Source: Cylindrodendrum hubeiense (taxonomy: Eukaryota; Ascomycota; Sordariomycetes; Hypocreales; Nectriaceae). Taken from it: a stretch of 37,261 bases of DNA. Positions 9,278 to 20,346 of the stretch are shown here, piece after piece (the stretch's first letter is position 1; every line of letters begins with the position of its first letter). The stretch spans positions 1 to 37,261 of the forward strand of contig JAANBB010000401.1 of the NCBI GenBank assembly GCA_014621425.1, in the 5' to 3' direction. The position numbers and the translations under genes are program-made. A model generated the notes under the pieces. It ran no database searches. It saw only the letters and a list, made by a program, of their open reading frames with translations, and was not told where the DNA came from.

Positions 9278-11207
9278 ATGCCTGCTGCAAAGCGAGCAAT
9301 CCGTATCGCCGGTTCCTCCGGCGGCTTCTCCGACCGGCAGCGAGCCATCGGCGACTTGGCCAAGAACTGCGACATCGACTGCATCATTGGCGACTGGCTG
9401 TCCGAGTGCACCATGACGCTGCACGGCGCCCAGAAGGAGGAGAACGCCCGTCTGCGCAAGGCCGGCGAGCTCAAGGACGAGCCCGTGGGCCTCTTTGACC
9501 CGACCTTCATGGACAACCTGGCTCCTGCACTGCCCTACCTCAAGTCCAAAAACATCAAGGTTGCCGTGAACGCCGGTGCCAGTGATACTGAGCTCTTGGC
9601 CAAGCAGGTTGAGGCGGAGGTTAAGCGGCAAGGACTCGACTTGAAGGTGGGATGGATTTATGGCGATGAAGTCACAGACACTGTCAAGCGGTTGCATGAG
9701 AACGGCGAGGAGTTCGTCAGCTTGATGACCGGCAAGACTCTGAAGGAGTGGGATCATGATATCATCTGCGCCCAGTAAGCTGTCCTCTCATGACTGGTGC
9801 CTTTAATTCGGTTCCGGTGTACTGACCATAATCAGGTGCTATCTAGGTGGTGCTGGTATCGCAGAGGCCCTGCGACAAGGCTGCGATATCGTTATTGCTG
9901 GCCGTGTTGCTGATGCTGCCACCACGATCGGTGCATCCATGTGGTGGCACGGCTGGGACCGCGAGACAGATCTCGACCAGATTGCTGGTTCACTCGTGGC
10001 TGGTCACTTGATCGAGTGCTCCGCCTACGTCTGTGGTGGATACTACTCGGGGTTCAAGCGTCTCATGGACAAGTGCGAAAACCTCGGCTTCCCCATCGCT
10101 GAGATCGAGTTCGACGGATCCTGCATCATCAGCAAGGAACCTGGCACTGGTGGTGAAGTTTCAGTCGGTACAGTCTCCTCGCAGCTTCTGTATGAGATCC
10201 AAGGTCCTCTGTATTACGGATCTGATGTCACCGCCAATTTGGAGGGTATCGTCATGAAGGACATCTCAAAGGACCGCGTTTTGGTCAGCGGTGTGCGAGG
10301 TCTTCCCGCACCCTCTACCACCAAGGTCGGCCTGACTGCTTTCGGAGGATACCAAGCCGAGTTCCATTACTATCTCGTTGGTCTCGACCTCGAGGAGAAG
10401 GCGGAGTGGACGGAGCGACAGATCCGCCACTCGATCGGCGACGCGATCAAGGACTTGACATGCCTCAAGTTTACACTCAACGGCTACTCTCCTGAGAACC
10501 CCAGGGACCAGGAAGTATCGACTGTTGACTTCCGTATCTTTGTTCAGACCAAGAATAAGGCGCTCGTCGACAAGTTTACTCTCGACGTCCCCGGTTTCAA
10601 CCGCTGGTGCATGGAGAACTTCCTGCAGAGCTGCCCCGGCGCAACCCTCGGAAACGACCAGCGCCAGAGTGAAGGAAAGCCGTTCTATGAGTACTACGTG
10701 ACGCTACTGCCCCAGAAGGAGGTTAAGCACAGCGTTGAGCTCCCCTGGGCGAACAAGTCCATCGAAATCCCTGTCCAGGAGAACACCCGACCAGACTACC
10801 CCCGCGACCAGAAGTCATACGAGACCAAGAACCCAGTCGACCTCGCAACCTTTGGACCTACGACCCGCGGGCCTCTCGGCTGGATTGTCGGTGGCCGCTC
10901 TGGCGATAAGGCGTCAGATGCCAACGTGGGCTTCTACGTGCGCCACCAGGACGAGTGGGATTGGCTGCGCAGTGTCTTGACAATCGACAAGATCAAGCAG
11001 CTGCTCGAGGGCAGCAACAAGGGCAAGAAAATTGAGCGCTTCGAGATCCCTGGCATCCGCGCGGTGCACTTCCTTGTAAGAGACCACCTAGACCGTGGAT
11101 ATAACTCAACGAGCGAGTATGATACCCTAGGGAAGAACATTTGCGAGTACTTGCGGGCGAAGCATATTGATTTGCCCAACAAGTTCCTCCGAAGAGGCCG
11201 AATTTAG
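9278..11207 (+). CDS. AtuA-like (DUF1446) acyclic terpene utilisation family protein, two exons
   Basis: Exons are 9278-9774 and 9836-11207, giving 622 residues. The 61-base intron (9775-9835) has donor GTAAGC, branch TACTGAC and acceptor ATCAG, and joins I-I-C-A-Q to C-Y-L-G-G. The ATG at 9278 has a good context (CAACAATGCC); the frame upstream offers only GTG. The N-terminal ~450 residues are a DUF1446/AtuA domain: I-R-I-A-G-S-S-G-G-F-S-D near the start, D-W-L-S-E, and V-I-A-G-R-V-A-D-A-A-T-T after the intron. The C-terminal ~110 residues form the AtuA-like small domain, seen in V-G-G-R-S-G-D-K-A-S-D-A-N-V-G. AtuA is named from the Pseudomonas citronellol/geraniol catabolic operon. Fungal members keep both domains in one chain but have no proven reaction, so a role in degrading branched acids or terpenoids is inference. 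It converges with the ferric reductase, with 98 bases between stop codons. Confidence 0.88.
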
Positions 11208-11305
11208 AATGTTAGACTTAGATGTGAAACGATAGTTGGAAAATATTGATCAATTTCACGCTCAATTTATTATTATTTTACTTGCTGCCGGCATACATAT
11301 ATAAA

Positions 11306-13572
11306 TTACCACACAACAGCCTCCTCCATTAGCCTCACCACAGCTCCGTGTCGGGCCAACGCCGCGACCGTATACCGGACCTCATCCAACATAGGCAAGG
11401 GTCCACATACAATGACGGTAGTACCCGCGCCTCCAGCCTTGTTCAACTCCTGCTCCAAAATCTCTCGTACGTTGAGGCGAGACCCAACGGTAATGTGGGG
11501 TTCAATGCGACCCCAGTTGCCCTTCTTGCCCTCGCCTTGTCCAAGCAGCATGCCTTCGACAGCATCAACGAGACCGCGGTTGCGAATACCCCAGTAGAAT
11601 TTGGTGCTTCCGAGGGGTTCGTAGAGTGTGAGTGAGCTCTGAAGAGCCGGGATGACGGCGGTAACACCGACACCACCGGCGATGACCAGCGTGTTGGGAT
11701 AATCAGGGGTAGGAGCGAATTTGCTTTCGGTGCCTTGGAGAGAGGTCTTGCCTTCATGGCCGTAGCTAGACTCGACAAGAACAGGGATTCCAGCCTCGAG
11801 ACCTGCCTTTGAGGCGAGAATTTGGGTCAGGCCCTTGTGAACGCGGACGAACATGGTAATGCCGGCCTTCTTGCCGTTACGGGTGGCGATGGTTGGAGCC
11901 GTCTTGGCGCTGACAATGCCGGCCTCCTTTCTCGCAGCAGCGTCCACTGCTACGGAAGACACCTCAGCATCGGAGATGGAGGTGGAGTTGGAAGCAGAGA
12001 TCAATGACTCTGCAGGAACCGCGCTCTGGCCAGGGGTGACACCGACAATGGAGAAAGGATGGTTTTCCCACATGCGCCATGAGATGGTAGGGTAGTAGGA
12101 GTAGCAGTATCCGGTGCAGTCGACGCCAGGGATGTCGATTCGGATATAATCATCGTCGACCTTGGTAATGTATGCTCTCTTGATGCCGTGTTGGCTGACT
12201 CGAACAATACGCAAGAGCCTGTCAAAGGACCAGATAGCCATGGCCACGAACAACCAAAGATCATAGCCATCCCGACCGTCGTAGAGGTAGAAGATATGGT
12301 ACCACGAACCAACAATGACCACGACAGCCAGGGAGATGTGGCTAATGAGGAAGATTTCATACCAGTATTTTCGAATCGGCATCATCGACAAGGGGATTAG
12401 CAGGGTCAGTGCTACTGTGCCGACAATTCCCCAGTACCAATATGGCTCAACAACTGATGTGGCATAAGCGTTCTCAACAACCACCATTTGCAGCCAGATA
12501 GCGGAGTGTAAGCATGCTTGCATAGTGCAGGTGAAAGCAATCCATCGATGTAGTAGTAGGAAGGTTGAGTGAGACCAGTTAGTAAGCCACATCAGCATGT
12601 TGTTCCTGCCTCCGTACAGGATGGTGAGAGGGATATTGGCGAATGAAAGCATGCCAAAACGGTTGGCAATGTGCCGAGTGAGCTCATAGGTAGCATCGGG
12701 ATACCATGAGTTAGGAGTGAGAAGGGGATATCCCACGAAGGCGGCAACAGTGTTGATTGCAATGATGTAGACAATGAAGATCGCTTGGCCACGGGTGGGA
12801 ATCATGGCCATGCCGAGAACAGGCACGCTGTGACGCTGGCCAAAGACGGGAGGGTCGATGAAGTATGCATAGAACTTGCTTCGGAGCGTGACGGGCCAGG
12901 GTAGCAAGCGGAGGAGGGAGAGGCCTACGGGAGCCACAGCACCACCGAGGAAGACAAGGAGTCTATAGGAGACATAGGTGTTAGTGGCAAATGGTCTCAC
13001 AAACTCGAGGCTATAGAGTCGTAGAGTGAGTGGCTGAGTGTGACTTACGAGAAAGTGGCCTCGTTCTTGACAACTTTGGAGAATGATACGATAGCATTGA
13101 TGTAGCCAAGGTACTCATCGTCTGTGATTGAAATCGTGCGGTTCAGGACCAGGTCGACACCCATGGGCTCGGGAGGGTTCTTTGTGTCGATTTGGCTGAT
13201 GGCCTCGGGGTAAGTATACCGGATGACAACCCCTGGGTCGGTGGAACCATAGAAGAGATCTTCTTCCCAGAACTTGTCAATTACCGACAGCTTGACCGAC
13301 TCGTCGCAGTGTTGGTGAATACACCACGCAAGGGAGGTCAAGTAAGCGGTGTCGTTGCCGAAGCAGGTGGCCGAAGGGGACGCATAGGCCAGGTCCTCTT
13401 CGCTCATCCCAGCGTACTCGGGGCAGTCAAGCACCATAGGGACCGCGTTCGAGCAGGCGTAGACGCAAGGGGTATCGTAGTTGTACGCGCCATAGCCGAG
13501 GAGAAGCTCACCTTGGGCGGCGGGCACCAGGAGGAGGGCCGCCGCGCTGGCAAGGGAGGGTGAGAGTCTCAT
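11306..13572 (-). CDS. Ferric reductase with secreted-type N-terminal domain (FRE/NOX family), two exons
   Basis: Exon 1 is 13572-13049 and exon 2 is 12962-11306, giving 726 residues. The 86-base intron (13048-12963) has donor GTAAGT, branch CACTAAC and acceptor CTATAG. The ATG at 13572 is used because the frame upstream offers only GTG. A signal peptide (about residues 1-21, ending V-P-A-A-Q-G) leads into an outside domain with six cysteines (C-V-Y-A-C, D-C, T-C, W-C-I-H-Q-H-C). The ferric reductase membrane domain has two bis-histidine pairs with the usual spacing, H-R-W...C-L-H and S-H-I...W-Y-H. H-P-F-S is the FAD-binding motif, I-A-G-G-V-G-V-T the NAD(P)H glycine loop and V-C-G-P the C-terminal nucleotide motif. 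A long Ser/Ala-rich insert sits in the FAD domain. It should pass electrons from NADPH across the plasma membrane to reduce Fe(III) or Cu(II). Exact iron-GATA sites lie upstream. Confidence 0.92.
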
Positions 13573-14277
13573 GTTGTTGGTGAGTTGAGGACTCAACGCC
13601 AGAGGGGGGAGATCTTGATGTAAAGAAAAGAGCCTTTCCAAGGCGGCTGGGTTCTTTAAGATGAAAAGAAGGTAGTGGGGAAGGCGTTCATCTCTCAGAT
13701 GTCGATCCACCCCGAGGCGGACGGAACACTTTACACTTGATACCCCAGGCCCTAATTGCCCAGCGAGGACCCAGAAGTTAAGGGAAGCACTAGGAGCAAA
13801 GCTCTTCGCCAGTCATAGGCCACCAGTTACAACTGCCTCCACGCCCCATCCGCCCCGTTTGTCGCTAACGACATGCCCCATTCCATCCCACTCCGCTCCC
13901 CATCACTAGCCGGGGCGGAAAGATCGTCACGGGCTTTACCAACAGGTCGATTCGTGGCTCGGGCTTTGTTGGCGTGTGAGGCGGCTCCGGCTACTGAATT
14001 GGAATCCTCCATTCGTGCGTCTGCATGATGTCGACATATCCCGCCCAACGCCTCGTCCGCGAGCTCTCATGCTCGGGTTCGGTATCAACTCACAGCAACC
14101 ACCCCTACCTCTGAGCTATATTCTAGCCCTACAGCCAACCAAGACATCCTTCGGCTGCTCGATCTCCCCACTTGTGAAAAAAAGGTTCTTTTCAGCTCTA
14201 ACCTTAGATTGCCAGATGTAGACGGCGCGCGTGGCCGAAGCCCAGGCTCCCATTAGCCTCGGACCTGCCAAGACGGG

Positions 14278-14286
14278 TTATCAGAT
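14278..14286 (-). promoter_or_regulatory. Iron-GATA (SreA/Fep1/SRE type) site upstream of the ferric reductase
   Basis: On the - strand this reads ATCTGATAA, an exact match to the ATCWGATAA consensus of fungal iron-responsive GATA repressors. It is about 706 to 714 bases before the ferric reductase ATG and on its coding strand. Confidence 0.5.
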
Positions 14287-15445
14287 GTATCATGTACCGC
14301 AAAAACTCAGCAAGCGCCTTGGCGAATGCTTAGAGAACCCAGTTGCATTCGCCTGTTCGGTCGGGAGGGGCGCTCTCTAGGCCATTCTAAGGAAATAACG
14401 GGTCGTGTATTTACGCTTAGGTTTACGGGTAAGGAAGCTTAGTGTTTAATTACCGTGCATGGATTGGCAATCCCCCACTGCGATGTGGTAAACGCGGATA
14501 GAAGATCAGGCGACCCGAGGAGGCAGGTGGTGGTGAAGCCCGTCAGAACTCTGAATCTAACGGCACGCGACATCGATCGTCTCGATCACTACGCGGCAGC
14601 GGCGTCGTTGGGCAGCGCCACCGATCTCGCTGCGTACATAACTAGTACGGAGGAGCACACGGAGCAGATAGTAATCTGTACTACGAACGCAGCTCCAGGT
14701 CTCGAGCGGAGCTGCCAGACGCCGCTGGACGCCTTATAACGCCCCCCAGCACGTTGCGGTGGAGCATGGAGTGAACTGGCACCGAGCTCGCTATCTCGGA
14801 CGTTCCGTGGTGCCGGGGTTGCGGCAGAAGCCCCCGCTCCCGGAGACCGGCCGACGGCATTTGGCGCGGTGTGGCGGAGATCGGTCGTCTGAGCCGTGAT
14901 GTTGGCCGCCCGTTTAGGCCAAGGGTCAGGATACCCCCGTGGACCAACAGTGGTCAGATATTGAGGCTCCACGGACCTAAGGCCGGGTTGGGATTGCCAT
15001 TGGCAAACATCAACGGGGCTCGTGATGACCAGCATTGCTCCGGCTGCGGATTGGGATATTGGTTTAACCAGGATGATTCCCCCTGGCTTCGGTACTGGTC
15101 CGCCCAACCCCAGTTTTGGGTCTCCAGTCGTTGGTAAGCAGTTACACTTCTCGCATGCCGTTCGCTGGAGCTTCTCTTCGGTTATGGCCAGCCCACACTG
15201 CCAAGACCGCGCAGAATGGGGACAGAAGAGGGAGCGTCATGGCCGGACTGGGAGGACGCAGGCTCCGAGGGCCTTTGAAACGGCTCCGCACACCCACAAA
15301 GTAATGGCATGTTGGTCTCTGGCTCCTCTCTTTTTTTTTCTGGCTCTCCAGTTCTATGAGGGGCAAAGAAACTGTTGGCAGTAACAGAGAGTCAGGCATG
15401 AAGTGCATTGTTTGGGTTCAACCTGGGACTGGTTAGGTGCGGATT

Positions 15446-15470
15446 GATAAGATGGCTGATCGATAAGATG
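15446..15470 (+). promoter_or_regulatory. Tandem GATAAGATG pair
   Basis: GATAAGATG occurs twice, at 15446-15454 and 15462-15470, with the copies starting 16 bases apart. Paired GATAAG motifs are typical binding sites for fungal GATA factors (AreA or SreA type). Neither copy has the full ATCWGATAA form. Distance to the ferric reductase start is about 1.9 kb. Confidence 0.35.
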
Positions 15471-15744
15471 TCCTTGCAGCGTGGTGCTGGTTGATAGACG
15501 GTGCGCCTCGTGATCGACACGCTTTGAATCCTCTACGGGTCGGGACTACTGCGCCGAAAAAAGCTCAAAAAAACTCTAACACTAAGGTTGTTTTTCTTGT
15601 CTCTAACCCCCAATCCCACCAGGTTGGATGATCGTCGTCGGTGTGTTGCACCTGCACGAGCCAATCCGCCTCGTCCCTCGTGGCTCTTGGTACTCCCAAA
15701 TACGTCTCTCACAGCGCAGATCTAGATTCTGCGACGCCTATCCC

Positions 15745-15753
15745 ATCAGATAA
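15745..15753 (+). promoter_or_regulatory. Second exact iron-GATA site (ATCAGATAA)
   Basis: ATCAGATAA on the + strand matches ATCWGATAA exactly. It is about 2.2 kb upstream of the ferric reductase start and 0.4 kb beyond the gelsolin-like stop codon, so its target is less certain than that of the site at 14278. Confidence 0.35.
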
Positions 15754-16177
15754 AAAGCCAATGGCATCATGTCATGCGCGAGGGTCCAGCTGCCGCCCAA
15801 AGACCCCACGCCTGGGTCATCTAGTTGGGATGATCTCAATCCAGATTATCATAGGAGGGGTCATTTAGCTCCTTAGTCTGCGGAGTCTATGCCCCTGCCT
15901 CTCTTGGCATCTTCTCTTGGCATCTTGCGGTCCCATCTCAGGTGCCGAACTTCCGCACTTCACTCTCCATGACTAATTGATTTCGAAGCGTTCAGAGAAC
16001 CAACAGATATTTCTGTCGTTTGCATTGTGCTAACATTGTACCAGCCTGTCTACTAACTGTCTATTTCCATATGTCGCATTCTGTGAATCTGCCTGCAAGC
16101 CTGTTTGCATATCTGTCTGCGAACCTCCCTGATACCATATACTAGCCTTGTCTTCGACACCCCTTTCCTAGGTATCC

Positions 16178-17377
16178 TCAAACCGCAATGACCTTGAGAA
16201 AAGTCCGACTCTCGTTCCCCTCGACCACCTTGCCGATCGGCATCAGGTATGCGTCCTCGTGACCGGCCTCGGTCTGCAAATGCTGTACGTAGGACTGCGC
16301 AACGCGGTACCACGTCTTCCTCTCCGTGGCACTGGCACCACTCCCTTCCCACACCCAGATAGCCTTGCCAGCATCGTCAAGCAGGAAGATGTCGTTGCTG
16401 TCAAGATCATCGCGGGTGACCCGCTCGCCATCCTTGACGAGGTCAAACGAGAGCTTGCCCGAGGCGTCACTAAGGCGGAACAGTCTTCTGGGCTGAGGAT
16501 CGGCGCTGTGCGGTTGGTTGCCCGAGGCGAATGGGCGCTTGTTGCGGAATCCCGTCCGAGGGGTCTCGTCGTCGCCCCCAAGGAGGTCGATGACCCGTTT
16601 TGACCGGAACTCGGATTGCGAGAGCACTTCGACGTCGGCGTGTTTGGCCACCGTCATGTCATGCACCACCTGAGCCGCTTTACCCTTCTCCATAGGGCTG
16701 CAGTCCTGGCCCTGCCAGACCCAAATCTTATCTCCTGCGTCAAGCACGAAGACGTCAGCATCGTCGAGACTGCGCCAGGTGGGTTCCATCTCAAGGACGA
16801 TTACGCCGTTGGCGCCAGCCACCGGGTTCTTGAATACACGCAATAAGGTAAGTGTCTCATCCTTGACCTCCTCCTCAACATGTCGGAATCCTGACTTGGT
16901 TCCTCCCGAGCGGATGGACAGACGGGGAAATAGAGCTAGGAACTCGTCCGATGGGGCCACCTGGACCTCGCGATGCTGGGTCGCAGAGCCTCGCAGGAAC
17001 TCATCCAGTTCCGCTGTCTTGTAAGCCGCCGTACCCGCTTCGTCCTGCGACGTATGCGCTCCTAGCCAAAAGAAAATATCGTGTCCTAGCTTCTCAGTTC
17101 CATCTTTGTCGCCGACCTTGTAAGAGTACAAGACGATGAAGCTGTCGCCTTCGTGGAAGGTGCCGTACTTGGCCTTGGGCCACGCGACGACCTCGAACTG
17201 CTCGATGCGCCACACGAACAGACCGGGTTCTAGACCGACTCTGCCGTCGTTCCACGCGGGCTCGGTGGCGGCCGAGTTGTACTTGACCTCGTGATCGATG
17301 TGGGAGCCGATGAGCTCGACGTTGCTGTCCTTGATGTCGTACTCCTTGAGATGCACTAGGCCCTGATTCGGCGCCAT
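16178..17377 (-). CDS. Gelsolin-repeat actin-binding protein (severin/fragmin-like)
   Basis: A single exon of 399 residues starting at ATG 17377. Three gelsolin-type repeats can be placed. The first is about residues 50-150 (G-L-F-V-W-R-I-E...D-S-F-I-V-L-Y-S-Y, D-I-F-F-W-L-G). The second is about 175-275 (L-L-R-V-F-K..., D-A-D-V-F-V-L-D, K-I-W-V-W-Q-G). The third is about 300-395 (L-F-R-L-S-D..., D-I-F-L-L-D, I-W-V-W-E-G). Length and repeat number match severin, fragmin and CapG, the three-repeat members that cut or cap actin filaments in a calcium-dependent way. There is no villin headpiece. Expected place is the cytoplasm, acting on cortical actin at the hyphal tip; calcium control is inferred from the family. 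COG5 lies upstream on the same strand with 600 bases between. Confidence 0.88.
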   Translation of the reverse strand: MAPNQGLVHLKEYDIKDSNVELIGSHIDHEVKYNSAATEPAWNDGRVGLEPGLFVWRIEQFEVVAWPKAKYGTFHEGDSFIVLYSYKVGDKDGTEKLGHDIFFWLGAHTSQDEAGTAAYKTAELDEFLRGSATQHREVQVAPSDEFLALFPRLSIRSGGTKSGFRHVEEEVKDETLTLLRVFKNPVAGANGVIVLEMEPTWRSLDDADVFVLDAGDKIWVWQGQDCSPMEKGKAAQVVHDMTVAKHADVEVLSQSEFRSKRVIDLLGGDDETPRTGFRNKRPFASGNQPHSADPQPRRLFRLSDASGKLSFDLVKDGERVTRDDLDSNDIFLLDDAGKAIWVWEGSGASATERKTWYRVAQSYVQHLQTEAGHEDAYLMPIGKVVEGNESRTFLKVIAV

Positions 17378-17977
17378 TTTGCTTCTTTGGTGAGATCTGT
17401 TGAGATCTGTCGAGATTGGACAAGAGTTGGCAAGGCCTGGTGAGACTTGGAGTTAGGTGGCGAAGTGAAATTCTGCTGCAGCGATGGAACAGATGTTTGA
17501 GGTTAATGAAGGGTTGGCATTCCTGGGGGACTGAGCCTTTACGTCAGATTGCTGAATGCGGGGGATTGACGCATCCTGATTGGCGCTACACTTGCCAGCG
17601 CATCACTAATTTATCATAAATCAGGGCGAATTGAGGCTGCATATAAAAAAGGAAGCTTGGTGCTGTGAATCATTGTGAGAGGATAGGGCGAGGGAGCATT
17701 TCCGCGCGTTGTCTGGGGCATTATCGTCAATTTGTGATGGTGATTTCGGTTGAGTACGGGGGCATTGGTGAGGGGTCAGGGAGGATGGGATGATGCATGG
17801 GCAACGAAAAGCACCAGTAAAGTTTGAAGCCAAGAAAAGACTAAGTCTGGGAGAGGGAAACCACGGTGATTGAATGTACATGACAGTATCATTCACCGCT
17901 CTGGTTGATTTTTCAGCTCTGCGGAATATGAATATCTGGTGAGGATCTGGACAGGGACTGTCCCTGAACATGTCATG
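17378..17977. other. Intergenic between gelsolin-like gene and COG5
   Basis: 600 bases holding the 5' flank of the gelsolin-like gene and the 3' flank of COG5, both on -. A TATAAAA-type stretch at about 17641-17650 is AT-rich on both strands but lies some 270 bases before the gelsolin ATG. I see no gene. Confidence 0.45.
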
Positions 17978-19309
17978 TCATCGTCCCAGGTTGTTGACAA
18001 CGCTGCCCACCATAACAGCCACCTCGCGATCCCAATTACTATCTGCCCGTGACTTGCCCTTGGCGCCAGACAAGGCGTTTGGGAGCTGAGAGCCTTTAAC
18101 TACAGCATGCTTGATGGCATCGCCGACAGTGGCCTTGTGCGTTCGCAGTGTCCGCGCCACGACACCTCCCCGGTTCACGATATCCTGCACCCGGTTGGCG
18201 AGACTGCTGGCCATGGTTCGCCAAAAGAAGGAGGGGAGACTACCCGTCTCCAGGTGAGCGAGGAGATGTTGCAGGAGGTTGGTCTGGGTTTGCTGGCTCG
18301 AGGCCGGCAGGAGAGGGTGGCTCGGGGTTTTGATGGACTCCAAAATCGTCTCAAGAGACACAATGTTCTGGCACCGAGCAGTCACCTCGGCGAGCGCCTT
18401 ATCCAGGCTTGGGAGCTGGCCCAGCGAGCGCGATAGGGCGGTGATGCTAGCCTGCAGCGCCGACCGAATGTACGTCTCAAGACTCTGGAGGAGGGTTCGT
18501 GGCACCCACTTGTCGGCGCGGAGACCCAGGGTAGGCGACAGGAGGTACAGGGCGGTAAGTGCAGACAACATCTTGGCCTTGGCGTCCTCTCCCTGCGTGA
18601 ATGTCGCCGTGGTCGGTATCGAGAACTCGCGGACAATTCGCTCCGAGGTCTCGCGGACGGAACGCTCGATTGGGGTCGTGACGGTATCCTGCAGGCTGCG
18701 GATTGCGTCGACACGCTGGAGTCCATAGCCCTCCTCGCCCTGGGCTTTACGGTCTAGTATCTCGCGCAAAGAAATGATGGTATAGGAGCATCGAACAAGG
18801 GCGCGATGGTCCTCCTTGCCAGAGGAACCACTAACCAACTCCAACTCCGAATGCTGGATCTCGAGCTGGCGGCCAAGCTGCAGACACCGGCCGACGGACC
18901 GTCCAAGCCTCAGTGTCTCCCATAGACGAAGCGCAACCTGGCGGACTTCATCGGCCTCGGCATGTTTGTTGATGACCTCCTTCTCGAGCTGGCGGTAGCT
19001 GTCGTTGAGGCTCTTAATCTGGCCGTCGAGCTCGGTGATGATGTGCTTGGACGCCTGGCTCTGGTGCTGGGTGTACTGGAGCAGGGGCACGGCAGAGCGG
19101 GTGGTGAGGACGTCGATGTGGGAGTCGATCTCCTGGGCATCGAAGAGCACGCGGGAGAGGGGCGTCGAGAGGTCGAGAGGCGTGTCGTTGGGGTTGTTGG
19201 TCGCAACGACGAGCGTGTTGGCGAACGAGGCGGGGGAGAAGCCAGGGTCGAGGAAGGTCTCGTAGTCGATGTACGACGGCTCGTCGTCGACAGGAGGTGA
19301 TGTCGTCAT
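17978..19309 (-). CDS. COG5: Conserved oligomeric Golgi complex subunit 5 (COG5)
   Basis: A single exon of 443 residues from ATG 19309. The N-terminus (Y-I-D-Y-E-T-F-L-D-P-x-F-S-P-x-x-F-A-N-T-L-V) and the following heptad-rich segment (about residues 55-165: S-H-I-D-V-L, S-L-N-D-S-Y-R-Q-L-E-K-E-V) match the COG5 N-terminal tethering region, predicted to be coiled coil. The rest is helical, with R-V-D-A-I-R-S-L-Q-D-T-V and W-V-P-R-T-L-L-Q-S-L-E. COG5 belongs to lobe B of the eight-subunit COG complex, which tethers retrograde vesicles at the Golgi and keeps glycosylation enzymes in place. It is cytosolic and peripheral to Golgi membranes. Length is normal for filamentous fungi and shorter than animal COG5. 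It is transcribed divergently from the DUF2434 gene. Confidence 0.9.
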   Translation of the reverse strand: MTTSPPVDDEPSYIDYETFLDPGFSPASFANTLVVATNNPNDTPLDLSTPLSRVLFDAQEIDSHIDVLTTRSAVPLLQYTQHQSQASKHIITELDGQIKSLNDSYRQLEKEVINKHAEADEVRQVALRLWETLRLGRSVGRCLQLGRQLEIQHSELELVSGSSGKEDHRALVRCSYTIISLREILDRKAQGEEGYGLQRVDAIRSLQDTVTTPIERSVRETSERIVREFSIPTTATFTQGEDAKAKMLSALTALYLLSPTLGLRADKWVPRTLLQSLETYIRSALQASITALSRSLGQLPSLDKALAEVTARCQNIVSLETILESIKTPSHPLLPASSQQTQTNLLQHLLAHLETGSLPSFFWRTMASSLANRVQDIVNRGGVVARTLRTHKATVGDAIKHAVVKGSQLPNALSGAKGKSRADSNWDREVAVMVGSVVNNLGR

Positions 19310-20346
19310 TTTGAGACACTAGGTGCAACCATTGAGGCGCAGATTGCTGTTATGCGTGGTCGGGTGGTCAGTCCTTAGCGGTGTCGCATCATCATCACGA
19401 TGCTCCCTGTGTGTGCATGGTGTTCTGGAAGCTGGCCTCTTTCGGCATCGGGGCTTTCCAGGGCCGACGCCGATGGTGCGACGGTACGTACCGCTGGGCC
19501 CGAGAGCCAGCGCGCCATCTCTCCATATCCGGGCGTGTTCCCCACTGCTTGGCGCGCCCCAGGACGGCTGGAATGAGAGGCTCTGTGGCTACTGTGGCTA
19601 CGGGTGGCTCCAGTGAGGTCATCAGTGACCGGGGTGCTGAAGAGTCAGGCGGGTTGGCGCTGCGGGTAGCACGGTAGATGCGAGACGGAGCGCCGGAACA
19701 GAAGTGGCGATTGAGCAGTAAAATGAGACGACGATAATACCGCGAGTCGCAATCTGTACAAAATACTTGTCTACCCAATTGTGAGGTCTTATCCGCTCGT
19801 TGCCATGTACCAATACGCGTATAATGTGGTTGGTCGTATGTCGTGTATGAGAGAAATAACAGTCCCGGACGGACCTCTCGGCATCTCCACCTCCACACCT
19901 TGGCCCACATCCAACCACTCAACGGCGAGGTTTTTCCCGGACGCGAACGGCATCTCCGGCAACCACCATTGATCGTCATCCTTCCACCCCAGAGTTTTCT
20001 CCCATCTCCTTCTCCCCCTTCGCCCTTCTTCCCTTTCGCTGGTTGTCGAGCAATGGACTGAGCCAATTCCCGATCCATTTGCTGGTGGTTCCGTTCGTCA
20101 ATTGCCCTCGGGTTCCCGCCTTGCTCGTCCGCTTGCCAACGGCGCAGTCGACAATTGCCAACGACGTCCAAACACGAGTCGGGTCAAGTCAACAACACCG
20201 CTCCATCGCAACCGCATCTCCCGGGACGATTCCCACGGAGCGACGACGACCGATACACCAGTCGGTGCCAAGTGCGACACCAACGTCTCCCAGTTCACTC
20301 TGGTGCGATCGATCCAAGACATCCTCGACAACACACGAGGGGCATC
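19310..20346. other. Shared divergent promoter region (COG5 / DUF2434) with a minimal uORF
   Basis: About 1 kb between divergent starts (19309 on -, 20347 on +). The + strand is strongly pyrimidine-rich at about 19978-20040, a typical fungal transcription start setting, some 300 bases before the DUF2434 ATG. An ATG-GAC-TGA two-codon upstream ORF lies at 20053-20061, after that tract. Long open frames here mirror each other on the two strands and look like shadows of biased composition. Confidence 0.45.

Larger units (their letters stand above)
13573..16177. other. Gene-free interval; long upstream region of the ferric reductase
   Basis: About 2.6 kb with no gene I can support. It holds the ferric reductase upstream region and the 3' flank of the gelsolin-like gene. 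Within it are several GATA sites (listed separately). A GC-rich island at about 14450-15130 has open frames on both strands that mirror each other and match nothing I know. A 9-base inverted repeat is at 14321-14329/14345-14353, and a tandem TCTTGGCATCTT pair near 15902-15927. The GC-rich island could be a decayed gene, but I cannot show it. Confidence 0.45.

Noticed and set aside
14321..14353. Perfect 9-base inverted repeat (GGCGAATGC/GCATTCGCC) with a 15-base loop
   Set aside because: A few such repeats are expected by chance in 37 kb, and nothing around it suggests a terminator, RNA gene or transposon end.
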